Source: Salegentibacter_A chungangensis
GTDB taxonomy: Bacteria > Bacteroidota > Bacteroidia > Flavobacteriales > Flavobacteriaceae
Assembly: GCF_042678405.1 (NCBI RefSeq)
Contig: NZ_JBHTLI010000002.1
Span: 186,001-250,000, forward strand
Reading direction: 5' to 3'
Length of the DNA: 64,000 nt
The notes under the pieces are model-generated. The model was given only the letters and a program-made list of their open reading frames with translations. It was not told the origin of the DNA and did no database searches. The first letter of the stretch is position 1. Each line of letters begins with the position of its first letter. This document shows, in pieces, positions 9,161 to 17,233 of this stretch. Both the position numbers and the translations under genes were made by a program.

Positions 9161-10000
9161 TTAAGGGATCCATTTCTTTTCGAAGTTAGGCTTTCGTTTT
9201 TCGAGAAAGGCATTTCTTCCTTCCTTGGCTTCATCGGTCATATATGCCAGCCTGGTCGCTTCGCCTGCAAACACCTGTTGCCCTACCATTCCGTCGTCGG
9301 TAAGGTTCATTGCGAATTTCAGCATTTTTATGGAGGTTGGGGACTTGGCAAGGATCTCCTGGGCCCACTCGTAAGCGGTATCCTCAAGCTCATCGTGAGG
9401 AATCACGGCATTGACCATTCCCATCTCGTAAGCTTCCTGGGCTGAATAATTTCTTCCGAGGAAAAAGATCTCACGAGCCTTCTTCTGCCCTACCATCTTG
9501 GCAAGGTAAGCCGAACCATAACCTGCATCAAAACTGGTCACATCGGCATCGGTCTGTTTAAAGATGGCATTCTCCTTACTGGCAAGGGTCAGGTCACAAA
9601 CCACGTGAAGGCTGTGCCCTCCTCCTACGGCCCAACCGGGAACCACGCAGATCACGGCCTTCGGCATAAACCTGATAAGACGCTGCACTTCGAGGATGTT
9701 CAAACGGTGATATCCGTCTTCTCCCACATATCCCTGGTGCCCCCTGGCTTTCTGGTCTCCTCCACTGCAAAAAGCCCATTTTCCGTCTTTGGAAGATGGT
9801 CCTTCAGCCGATAGCAAGACAACTCCGATAGAAGTATCTTCGTGCGCATCGTGAAAAGCATCCAGCAATTCGCTCGTGGTCTTTGGCCTGAACGCATTTC
9901 TTACATCGGGCCTGTTAAAAGCGATTCGGGCAACCCCGTTCGCTTTTTTATAGGTGATATCGTCGTATTCTTTTACTGTTTTCCAGTCGATCTTACTCAT
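9161..10000 (-). CDS. menB: 1,4-dihydroxy-2-naphthoyl-CoA synthase
   Basis: This crotonase-fold enzyme closes the second ring of menaquinone from o-succinylbenzoyl-CoA in the cytoplasm. The 279-residue product has the MenB hallmarks CSGGDQKARG and VGEDGYHRLNILEVQRLIR, the oxyanion-hole region VVPGWAVGGGHSL, and the C-terminal motif RKPNFEKKWIP. An in-frame TTG nine bases upstream is possible, but the ATG at 9998-10000 (MSKIDWKTV) fits the family better. It is the last gene of the leftward men operon and is followed by a strong terminator; menA, menC and menE are not in this window. Confidence 0.95.
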   Translation of the reverse strand: MSKIDWKTVKEYDDITYKKANGVARIAFNRPDVRNAFRPKTTSELLDAFHDAHEDTSIGVVLLSAEGPSSKDGKWAFCSGGDQKARGHQGYVGEDGYHRLNILEVQRLIRFMPKAVICVVPGWAVGGGHSLHVVCDLTLASKENAIFKQTDADVTSFDAGYGSAYLAKMVGQKKAREIFFLGRNYSAQEAYEMGMVNAVIPHDELEDTAYEWAQEILAKSPTSIKMLKFAMNLTDDGMVGQQVFAGEATRLAYMTDEAKEGRNAFLEKRKPNFEKKWIP

Positions 10001-10051
10001 AATATTCAATTTACTGTAAAAATAAACTTTTTAAGGATTTAGAGACGCCTG

Positions 10052-10894
10052 TTACTTCCCTGTTTCCTTCAGGTAAAGCCCTTCCTTGGTAATATCTATA
10101 AGCCGTTGCTTATAAAGGTTCCCTGCGGCACGCTTAAAGCTCTTCTTGCTCATCTGGAAGAGCTGCTGAATTTTTTCCGGGGCCGACTTATCGGTCACTT
10201 CCAGAAACCCGCCGTGCCTCTTCAGTTCGTCAAGAATGGTTTGGGCGTTTGGCTCGATACTCCTGTACCCCGGACGCTGCAGGGTAACATCGATCTTCCC
10301 GTCCGGCCTTGTCTTTTTGATAAAACCTTTAATATGGTCCCCAACATTGAGCGGCTGAAAGACATCGTCGTTATAGATAAGTCCCAAATGCAGCTCATTA
10401 ATGATCACATTATATCCCAGGTCAGACTTGTTGCTAATGATCAGGTCTACCTCCTGAAAAGGCTCTACCGTTAATTCTGAATTATCCAAAAAGGCGTGAA
10501 CCTTACTGGAAGCCACCAGCCTGTTGGTGTCCAGGTCAAGATAACAGAAGATCAGGTACCAGTGTCCTTTTTTCATCGGGTAAGCTTGTTCCTTGAATGG
10601 CACAAAAAGGTGCTTCTCCAGCCCCCAGTCAAGGAAGGCTCCAAATTCGGTAACCTCAACACATTTCAGAAAACCAAATTCATCAAGCTTCACCAAAGGG
10701 TGTAAAGTTGTAGCCACGGGACGTTCCTCGTGATCCAGGTATACAAAGACCTCAATCTCATCTCCAATCTCAAAGGTCTCCGGAATGTATTTATTTGGAA
10801 GCAACACCTCGTTGCCTTCTTCATCACGTAAAAAAAGACCGGGATCAGTCTCCCTGTCTATAATAAGGCTATGATATTCGCCAATAGTCAGCAT
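10052..10894 (-). CDS. CvfB-like S1 RNA-binding protein
   Basis: A 280-residue protein of the CvfB/YitL family: three S1-like OB folds (about 1-60, 65-130 and 140-210) followed by a C-terminal winged helix (about 215-275, ending LYKQRLIDITKEGLYLKETG). Family members bind RNA; Staphylococcus CvfB affects virulence-gene expression, but the molecular role is not settled. The S1 marks are VEVTEFGAFLDWGLEKHLFVP and GDHIKGFIKKTRPDGKIDVTLQ. It lies between DUF2853 and menB in the same direction, so it may be cotranscribed with men genes. No link to quinone synthesis is implied by the sequence. Confidence 0.85.
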   Translation of the reverse strand: MLTIGEYHSLIIDRETDPGLFLRDEEGNEVLLPNKYIPETFEIGDEIEVFVYLDHEERPVATTLHPLVKLDEFGFLKCVEVTEFGAFLDWGLEKHLFVPFKEQAYPMKKGHWYLIFCYLDLDTNRLVASSKVHAFLDNSELTVEPFQEVDLIISNKSDLGYNVIINELHLGLIYNDDVFQPLNVGDHIKGFIKKTRPDGKIDVTLQRPGYRSIEPNAQTILDELKRHGGFLEVTDKSAPEKIQQLFQMSKKSFKRAAGNLYKQRLIDITKEGLYLKETGK

Positions 10895-10950
10895 AATTCT
10901 AATTTAGAGATGCAAAGATACTTTATATTTTTCGGCCTTCACTAAAAACA

Positions 10951-10986
10951 AAAAAATCCGTCTCTCCCGGATGGAAGAAACGGATT
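10951..10986 (-). terminator. Terminator after the DUF2853 gene
   Basis: On the minus strand AATCCGT (complement of 10980-10986) pairs with ACGGATT (complement of 10955-10961) and is followed by a T run. It partly insulates the cvfB-like gene and menB from the upstream part of the operon. Confidence 0.7.
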
Positions 10987-11009
10987 CAGTTATGCGGGTA
11001 AAAAAGTCT

Positions 11010-11351
11010 CTATTTAAAAACACTTTCTTTTTTAAAGTATTTGGTAAGCAGGTAATAGACAACAGCCCGGTATTTATGCCGGTTCGATTTTCCATATTTC
11101 TCAAGTACGGCATTCAGCCCCTCATCCAGCTTGCCATTATCGGGTAGCCCGAGTTTATTGATCAAAAAACTGTTCTTCACCCGGTCAAGCTCTTCCTGGT
11201 CTGAAGCTGCAACGGTTTCAGCATCGCTAATAAAGACGCTGGGGCCGCAATACTCGGTTATTTTTCTAAGCAGATCCACATCGGGTTCTTCTCCGATCTT
11301 CTCCTTGACATCCTGAATATAGGTTCCTACTTTTTCATCAGTCTTACTCAT
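11010..11351 (-). CDS. DUF2853 family protein
   Basis: A 113-residue, mostly helical, charged, soluble protein without signal peptide or membrane segment. The pattern (ITEYCGPSVFISDAETVA near the middle, then NSFLINKLGL and a C-terminal KYRAVVYYLLTKYF) matches the DUF2853 family of Bacteroidota and Proteobacteria. No biochemical function is known to me. It follows menD by 72 bases and ends in a terminator-like hairpin, so it could be the end of a men transcript. Confidence 0.8.
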   Translation of the reverse strand: MSKTDEKVGTYIQDVKEKIGEEPDVDLLRKITEYCGPSVFISDAETVAASDQEELDRVKNSFLINKLGLPDNGKLDEGLNAVLEKYGKSNRHKYRAVVYYLLTKYFKKESVFK

Positions 11352-11423
11352 AATATTTAGGTTTTAGTGGTTAATAACAGAACCAATTTACCCAAATACC
11401 ATAAAATTGACGAATTTAAAATC

Positions 11424-13157
11424 TTAAGATTTCATAAAATTGAAGTATTCCAAAAGCACTTCGTCATTCACCTTACGCGGCGTGAAAATCTCAAGTACCT
11501 TAGGCCTTTCTGAAGGACCGAAGAAATCGCTTAGGCCTTCCTTTATTTCCTCTTCTGAAGTTGCTGAAGCATACTCAAGATCATACAGCTCGCATAATGG
11601 TTTTGCCTTCAGGTTATGTACCGTCTCGAAGTAGGTTTCAAAATTCTCTGAATTCTTGTTTCCGGGCAGGATCCTGAAAATCCCTCCTCCACTGTTGTTA
11701 AGTATGATGATCCTGAAACTGGAAGGAATGTAATTGTTCCAAAGTGCATTGCTGTCGTAGAAAAAGCTAAGGTCCCCGGAGATCATCAGCGTGGGCTCAT
11801 TGTTAACGCAGGCTGCTCCCACTGCGGTGGAAATACTGCCGTCTATCCCGCTGGTGCCACGGTTACAAAAGATGTGCAGGCTTTCCTTCCATTTGAATAA
11901 CTGAGCATATCTTATGGTAGAACTGTTGCCGAGATGCATAATGTAGTTCTCCGGCACTTCAGGCACGATAAGCTGCATCGCTTTAAGATCGGAATAAGGA
12001 ATCTCATCCATATATTCCTCGTGACGCGCCTGTCGCTTCTTCCTGATATTTTTCCAATAGGAACCGTAATCACTTTCCGTTGCTTCGGTTAAAGGAAAAA
12101 AGCTTTCGAAGAAGGAATTCACGTTGGTCTCAAAATGCTTGTTCAGAGAGAAAAATGTATTGTAAGCCTTTTTAGGGTCTATATGCCAGTGTTGTTTCGG
12201 ATTATAATTACGCAGGAAAGCCTTGATCTTCTTGGAGACGATCATCCCGCCGAAAGTGAGCAGAATGTCCGGCTGAAGAGCTTTAAACAGCTCCTCCCTG
12301 TTCTGATCTTTTTCTATGGGGCCAATAATGGTATCTATCCTTGTAAAGAAATCGGGCTGATGCAGGTTTGAGGTGGTTTCGGTAAAAACGATCACCGAAG
12401 GATCTTTGGCCAGCTTGTCGAGGAACCTCTGTTCCACCGCATTGGGCTGGGCCACCCCCACGATCACCATTTTCCGTTTAGCCTTGTTCCAGAGCCCGGC
12501 ATAGGCTTCCAGCTGTTCTTGTGAATACCTGCGTTCCCTTAACTCAGGCAGGATCTGCAACGGATCTACTTCAATATTCTCTTCGGTATCATAAAGCGGC
12601 TCATAGAAAGGAACGTTTATATGAACAGGTCCCTTTCCTTCAATTGCATTATTCAAGGCAAGATTGATCTCCCGCTCATTATGACGCTGAGATTCAAATT
12701 GTTTTTGCTGAAGTTTTTTATCGGTAGCGGCGCTTTCCATCACCAGCTCAGAATGCAGGTTCGCCGAATACAGAATATGGTTCTCAAATACGTTCTTTTG
12801 CCTGATGGTCTGCCCGTCGCCAATATCGATTCGCTCTACAGGCCTGTCGGCTGAGATCACCACCAGAGGGATGTCGCTGTAGAAAGCTTCTGAAATAGCC
12901 GGGTAGTAGTTCAGCAAAGCCGAACCCGAAGTACATACCAGGGCTACCGGCTGCTGCAGCTGCTGAGCCATTCCCAAAGCATAAAAAGCAGCACAACGCT
13001 CATCTACGATACTGTAGGCTTTAATTTCGGGATGATGGGTAAAACCAATGGTTAGAGGAGCATTTCTGGATCCGGGAGAAATTACCACGTGATGTATGTT
13101 CTTGGCGACACAAAGCGCCACTATAGATCTGGCAACAGGTATTTTAGAGTACTTCAC
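11424..13157 (-). CDS. menD: 2-succinyl-5-enolpyruvyl-6-hydroxy-3-cyclohexene-1-carboxylate synthase
   Basis: MenD is the thiamine-diphosphate and Mg-dependent enzyme that adds a succinic-semialdehyde unit from 2-oxoglutarate to isochorismate, the first committed step of menaquinone synthesis. The 577 residues show the N-terminal pyrimidine-binding domain with HHVVISPGSRNAPLT and the catalytic-Glu region IVDERCAAFYALG. The C-terminal diphosphate motif is GDLSFFYDSNALWNN with NNSGGGIF. The start codon is GTG. It lies 116 bases downstream of isochorismate synthase, in biochemical order. The length is normal for the family. Confidence 0.97.
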   Translation of the reverse strand: MKYSKIPVARSIVALCVAKNIHHVVISPGSRNAPLTIGFTHHPEIKAYSIVDERCAAFYALGMAQQLQQPVALVCTSGSALLNYYPAISEAFYSDIPLVVISADRPVERIDIGDGQTIRQKNVFENHILYSANLHSELVMESAATDKKLQQKQFESQRHNEREINLALNNAIEGKGPVHINVPFYEPLYDTEENIEVDPLQILPELRERRYSQEQLEAYAGLWNKAKRKMVIVGVAQPNAVEQRFLDKLAKDPSVIVFTETTSNLHQPDFFTRIDTIIGPIEKDQNREELFKALQPDILLTFGGMIVSKKIKAFLRNYNPKQHWHIDPKKAYNTFFSLNKHFETNVNSFFESFFPLTEATESDYGSYWKNIRKKRQARHEEYMDEIPYSDLKAMQLIVPEVPENYIMHLGNSSTIRYAQLFKWKESLHIFCNRGTSGIDGSISTAVGAACVNNEPTLMISGDLSFFYDSNALWNNYIPSSFRIIILNNSGGGIFRILPGNKNSENFETYFETVHNLKAKPLCELYDLEYASATSEEEIKEGLSDFFGPSERPKVLEIFTPRKVNDEVLLEYFNFMKS

Positions 13158-13273
13158 AAATGTGTTTTTAAATACAGTTTCGTCAGTCTCCTAATTTCAC
13201 TGACGTTAGACTAAGACTTATAATCCAACCCAAAATTACAATTTTCTGATGGAGTCCGGCCAGGCCTTTATTC

Positions 13274-14425
13274 TTATTTCACAAGAACCGATTTTATGGT
13301 ATAGGATTTATTTACGGTTTCTTCCCACTCGTCTGAAGGATCGGAACCTTTGGTGATCCCGCCGCCTATGTAAAGATTGGCTTTCCCTTTTTCCAGCTTC
13401 ATACAACGCAGGTTCACATACAGGGAACTCTTTCTGGAAATACTGCCGTAAGCCTGGTTTTCCTGGTTTCTTCGATTAGAGCTTCTTTTGGTCTCTTTTT
13501 TCATATTTAGCTCTCCCAGGAATCCGGAGTAATATTCCCGGTCATAATGCTCGTTCTCAAGAATAAAATCTTCGGCAAGTTCCTTAGGCAAGCCACATAC
13601 CGCCGGCGTGGGGTGCAGCGCATTAATGAGCTCCTTTAACCCGGCATTCCCGGCCAGATATCCGCTAATGTCTGTTCTTATATGTAAAAGGTTACCCGCT
13701 CTTGAGGTATAAGGGCCTTTAGCAGTGATCTCCCCTGTGGCGATGTCCTTTAAATTCTCCAGGATAAAATCGGTTACCAGCTGCTGTTCTTCTTTTTCCT
13801 TCTGCCCCCAGTCCACTTCCAACTCTCCTTTGAACTTCTGCGTCCCGGCCAGGGCCATAGTCTTAAATTTGGTTCGCTCCACGTTCAGTAAAGTTTCGGG
13901 AGTAGCGCCAAGCCACAAGCCGGTCTTAGGGTGAAACCAGAGATAAACAAAGGCATTTTCATATTTTTTAAGCAGCCTGGTAAAGATCTCTATGGCCGTA
14001 AGCTGGGTATCGGTCTTTTCCCTCCTCGCGAGCACTACCTTTTGTAATTTGCCTTTTTCGATCTCTTCTATTGCTTTCTGAATAAGTTCCTCGTGATCCT
14101 TCCTGTCGGCATCTCCCAGAAATTCCGGGGGAAAATGATTAATGATATCTTCCCTGACCCTTAATTCTGTCCCGGGTTCCGGATATTCGGTTTCCATAAA
14201 TTCGGCTTCCTTTTCAGGAATAATGAAACTGGTCAGGTTCTTTTCGAAGGGAGCAAAAACAAACCCGCTTTCCGAATAATCTATGGTATTATGAATTCCG
14301 TTATCCATCTGAAGCAAAGCCTTGGTATGACCGTTATTTTCCGAAGGGCTTCTGTAAGCAACACACGGCAGCTGCTGCTCCAGGTGATCTTCAAGTTTTA
14401 CAAAAAATTCATCAAAGTGTATCAT
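13274..14425 (-). CDS. menF: Isochorismate synthase (chorismate-binding enzyme)
   Basis: It converts chorismate to isochorismate, supplying MenD. The 383-residue protein carries the chorismate-enzyme core in its C-terminal two thirds: KVVLARRE, LWLGATPETLL, MALAGTQKF and the HPTPAVCGLPKE segment, followed by EHYDREYYSGFLGE. The N-terminal third is divergent, as in other Bacteroidota MenF proteins. The ATG directly abuts the stop codon of the upstream thioesterase gene, which indicates translational coupling. Position next to menD favours menaquinone rather than siderophore (EntC-type) use. Confidence 0.92.
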   Translation of the reverse strand: MIHFDEFFVKLEDHLEQQLPCVAYRSPSENNGHTKALLQMDNGIHNTIDYSESGFVFAPFEKNLTSFIIPEKEAEFMETEYPEPGTELRVREDIINHFPPEFLGDADRKDHEELIQKAIEEIEKGKLQKVVLARREKTDTQLTAIEIFTRLLKKYENAFVYLWFHPKTGLWLGATPETLLNVERTKFKTMALAGTQKFKGELEVDWGQKEKEEQQLVTDFILENLKDIATGEITAKGPYTSRAGNLLHIRTDISGYLAGNAGLKELINALHPTPAVCGLPKELAEDFILENEHYDREYYSGFLGELNMKKETKRSSNRRNQENQAYGSISRKSSLYVNLRCMKLEKGKANLYIGGGITKGSDPSDEWEETVNKSYTIKSVLVK

Positions 14426-14845
14426 CTACTTCTTTTTTGGGAGGGCAATAGTGGTCAACTTAACAATAGAGATAAGATTATCATCTTCATCAGTGATCCT
14501 GATATTCCATAGCTGGGTGGTTCTCCCTTTATGGAGATAGGTAGCCTTTGCATAAACATAGCCTTCCCTGATGCTTCTCACGTGATTTGCGGAAATTTCT
14601 ATCCCGCGCACAAAAAACTCATCGGTATCCAGAAAGACATAGCTGGCCATACTCCCCACGCTTTCGGCAAGGGCTACGCTGGCCCCTCCGTGGAGCACGC
14701 CATCTGGCTGATGCACCTTTGGGGTTACCGGCATTTTTGCAACCAGGTAATCCTCTCCCGCATCGGTAAACTCGATCTCAAGAGTTTCCATCAGCGTATT
14801 TTTGCAGACTTTAGTGCTTAGTTCCAGAAGTTCTTCTTTGGTCAT
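14426..14845 (-). CDS. Hotdog-fold thioesterase, probable 1,4-dihydroxy-2-naphthoyl-CoA hydrolase
   Basis: This 139-residue PaaI-type hotdog protein is expected to hydrolyse an acyl-CoA thioester. The active-site helix reads LHGGASVALAESVGSMAS, with His52-Gly-Gly and the acidic residue Glu61. It is the first gene of the leftward operon, and its stop touches the menF start. MenB makes DHNA-CoA, and a hotdog thioesterase must release DHNA before prenylation. The location therefore suggests a MenI role, which is inference from context. A phenylacetate-pathway thioesterase is the alternative, but no paa gene is nearby. Confidence 0.82.
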   Translation of the reverse strand: MTKEELLELSTKVCKNTLMETLEIEFTDAGEDYLVAKMPVTPKVHQPDGVLHGGASVALAESVGSMASYVFLDTDEFFVRGIEISANHVRSIREGYVYAKATYLHKGRTTQLWNIRITDEDDNLISIVKLTTIALPKKK

Positions 14846-14893
14846 AGCAATAAGATTGGTTTATTTGTAAAAGTACAAAACCACTTCAGAAAA

Positions 14894-15529
14894 ATGAGTA
14901 CCGAAAAGCAGCTTTCTTACCAGATCACCAACACTTATAGTGTATTGAATGAATTTACCTCTCAAACCAAAAATGTTTGGGTGGTCTGCCACGGGATCGG
15001 TTATTTAAGCCGGTATTTTCTGAAGTATTTTAAACAGCTGGACAAGGATGATAACTATATCATCGCGCCCCAGGCCCAATCTAAGTATTACCTGAACGGA
15101 AAATACAAACACGTTGGCGCTTCCTGGCTAACCAGGGAAAACACGGAAACTGAAATAGAGAATGTGCTGAATTACCTTGATGCTGTTTATGAAGCTGAAA
15201 ACCTCAAAGAAGCTCCAAACCTTATAATTTTAGGCTATTCCCAGGGAGTCTCGGTCGCTGCCCGTTGGGTGGCGAGGCGCAGGATCAATTGCTCAAGGCT
15301 AATTATGCTCTCAGGAAAAGTACCACAGGAACTTACCAAAGAAGACTTTAGTTTCCTTAAGGACACCAAATTCTCATTTGTGTACGGCAAGGAAGATGAA
15401 TATCTTAAAAATGGGATCGTAGAGATCGAGGAAGAGAGACTGCATAATATCTTTTCTGAAAACTTCGGGATCATCAGGTTTAATGGTGGTCACGAGGTGA
15501 AGCCCTCCATAATTTCTGAATTTGTGTAA
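14894..15529 (+). CDS. Alpha/beta-hydrolase, esterase/phospholipase type
   Basis: A 211-residue soluble alpha/beta hydrolase of the carboxylesterase/phospholipase group. It shows the early loop VVCHGIGYLSRYF, the nucleophile elbow GYSQGVS with Ser116, a late acidic residue in FVYGKEDEYL and a catalytic His in GGHEV close to the C-terminus. It is divergently oriented from the men operon with only 48 bases between the starts. The substrate is unknown. A signal peptide is absent, so it should act in the cytoplasm. Confidence 0.82.
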   Translation: MSTEKQLSYQITNTYSVLNEFTSQTKNVWVVCHGIGYLSRYFLKYFKQLDKDDNYIIAPQAQSKYYLNGKYKHVGASWLTRENTETEIENVLNYLDAVYEAENLKEAPNLIILGYSQGVSVAARWVARRRINCSRLIMLSGKVPQELTKEDFSFLKDTKFSFVYGKEDEYLKNGIVEIEEERLHNIFSENFGIIRFNGGHEVKPSIISEFV

Positions 15530-15583
15530 ATTCACTCCTTAAAGCGGAACAAAACCACCTCCTGCAAGGAAAGCAATTAGCTT

Positions 15584-16858
15584 ATGAAAGAAAACTCCTC
15601 CCCTGTCAAAACAAAACCCAGTTCAATTTTAAGAAGTATAGGTCCCGGATTCCTTCTGGCGGGGGCAGCAATAGGAGTTTCGCACCTGGTACAGGCTACC
15701 CGCGCCGGCGCCGACTATGGATTCTTGCTCTGGTGGGTTCTGATCCTGGCCTGCGTGACCAAGTATCCTTTCCTGGAATTTGGGCCAAGATTCGCTGCAG
15801 GAACAGGCAGGCATCTCATTAGCGGATATAAAAAACTGGGAAAATTCCCGTTCTGGACTTTTGTTTTTATCACCGTTGGAAGTATGTTCATCATTCAGGC
15901 TGCGGTGACCGTAGTTACTGCCGGAATAGCAGAGCGCCTTTTTGGCCTTGGCCTGTCGTCTTTTTACTGGAGCCTTATCATCCTCACGGCCTGTATCGGT
16001 TTGCTTTTAATAGGTAAGTACCCGGCACTCGATAAAAGTATGAAGATCATTATTAGCTTCCTGGGAGTGGCTACGCTAATCGCGGTAAGCTTTGCCTTTG
16101 GTGGCGAACGATTTGAAAATGCTCTTGAAAACACTCCTCCCGATGTCTGGAATAAAGCCGGGATCGCCTTTATCATTTCCTTTATGGGCTGGATGCCTAT
16201 CCCACTTGATGCCTCGGTATGGCATTCTATATGGACCCGGGAAAAAGCCCTGAGCACTAACCGTAAGACCAGTATCAGGGAAGCCTTTGCCGATTTCAAT
16301 ATTGGTTACCTGGCGGCAGCCTTTATAGGAGTATTGTTCTTCAGTATGGGTGCCTTAATAATGTTTGGCAGCGGAGTTGGGTTTTCCGGGAACGGGGTGG
16401 AGTTTTCCGGACAGCTTATAGATTTATACGGAAAAACACTTGGCAGCTGGAGCAAGCCTCTTGTAGCAGTTGCAGCCTTTGTGACTATGTTCAGCACCAC
16501 CCTTGCGGTAACCGATGCTTTCCCAAGAGTGATCTCTGAAATTTTTTCAAGCTTAAAACAGGAACAAAAAGAGAGCTCGAAATGGAAGAATTACAGGTTA
16601 AGTGTTTTAATTATTCCCAGCCTTTCCTTATTCATTCTTTTTTTCTTTTCGGCCTCATTCACGGTATTAATAGATTTCGCCACTGCCCTGTCCTTTTTAT
16701 CGGCTCCCTTTCTGGCCTGGTTCAATTATAAACTGGTAACGGGAAAGCAAATGCCCGAAGCCGAAAGACCGGGGAAAAATTACCGCATCTTTAGTATGCT
16801 TTGTTTCTTTATCCTGATCCTCTTCAACCTTGTTTACCTGTATACCCTGTTTTCTTAA
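15584..16858 (+). CDS. Divergent Nramp-family membrane transporter
   Basis: A 424-residue polytopic protein (about 11 predicted membrane helices) related to Nramp proton-coupled Mn/Fe transporters. Helix 1 begins GPGFLLAGAAIGVSHLVQAT. In this alignment the metal-binding DPGN of true Nramps is replaced by IGVSH. Helix 6 reads MGWMPIPLDASVWHS, where canonical members have an MPH-type motif. Both usual metal-ligand sets are therefore changed, and the substrate should not be assumed to be manganese or iron. It follows the esterase gene by 54 bases. A weak terminator-like hairpin follows. Confidence 0.8.
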   Translation: MKENSSPVKTKPSSILRSIGPGFLLAGAAIGVSHLVQATRAGADYGFLLWWVLILACVTKYPFLEFGPRFAAGTGRHLISGYKKLGKFPFWTFVFITVGSMFIIQAAVTVVTAGIAERLFGLGLSSFYWSLIILTACIGLLLIGKYPALDKSMKIIISFLGVATLIAVSFAFGGERFENALENTPPDVWNKAGIAFIISFMGWMPIPLDASVWHSIWTREKALSTNRKTSIREAFADFNIGYLAAAFIGVLFFSMGALIMFGSGVGFSGNGVEFSGQLIDLYGKTLGSWSKPLVAVAAFVTMFSTTLAVTDAFPRVISEIFSSLKQEQKESSKWKNYRLSVLIIPSLSLFILFFFSASFTVLIDFATALSFLSAPFLAWFNYKLVTGKQMPEAERPGKNYRIFSMLCFFILILFNLVYLYTLFS

Positions 16859-16900
16859 GAATATCTGTTGTAAAGGTTTTGTTTAACTTTCATCTATAAT

Positions 16901-16922
16901 AGAGGCCTTAAAAGCTCTTTTT
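16901..16922 (+). terminator. Possible terminator after the Nramp-like gene
   Basis: AGAGGC (16901-16906) can pair with GCTCT (16914-16918) with one bulged G, followed by a T run to 16922. The stem is short and GC-poor. Confidence 0.4.
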
Positions 16923-16924
16923 CT

Positions 16925-17117
16925 TCATCAAAATTAACTGAATGTAAAGAGAAGTTTCCCAATATTATGGCCAGCTGCCGGACTAAAACTTTTTGATAAA
17001 CATTACTTAATTTTCACTTTAACTACTTATTAAAGGAATTCGTCATTTTTGGATAGCTTTATTTAGGTAAAGCCATTTCATAAAATTTTAGTTTTTGTCG
17101 ACTTTATTTTATGTTTG
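16925..17117. other. AT-rich intergenic stretch, nothing firmly recognised
   Basis: Between the Nramp gene and the phosphate operon, no reading frame with coding character was found. A CATTTTTG (17044-17051) is one base off a -7 element but has no TTG at the right distance. A very short transcript ending at the 17118 hairpin is possible but unsupported. Confidence 0.4.
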
Positions 17118-17145
17118 AGCCTTTCCCGCAGGAAAGGCTTTTTTT
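17118..17145 (+). terminator. Strong intrinsic terminator upstream of the phosphate operon
   Basis: AGCCTTTCC (17118-17126), loop CGCA, GGAAAGGCT (17131-17139), then seven T. It lies about 260 bases past the Nramp stop and shields the phosphate promoter from upstream transcription. Confidence 0.85.
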
Positions 17146-17166
17146 CCCAATTATTTTCATTTAAGC

Positions 17167-17211
17167 ATAATCTGCAAATAACATTAAATTAACATTAGAA
17201 GCTGTTATTTG
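17167..17211 (+). promoter_or_regulatory. Pho-box-like direct repeat and -7 region of the phosphate operon
   Basis: ATAACA (17178-17183) and TTAACA (17189-17194) repeat with an 11-base period, and a weaker ATAATC (17167-17172) sits one period further up. TTTG at 17208-17211 could be the end of a -7 element whose TA half is poor, and no TTG lies at -33. Direct repeats at the -33 position with a weak promoter are what a PhoB/PhoP-activated promoter looks like. The B. subtilis PhoP site is TTAACA-like at the same spacing. The regulator itself is not in the window. Confidence 0.55.
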
Positions 17212-17233
17212 CACTGACAAAAACTAATAGGTA

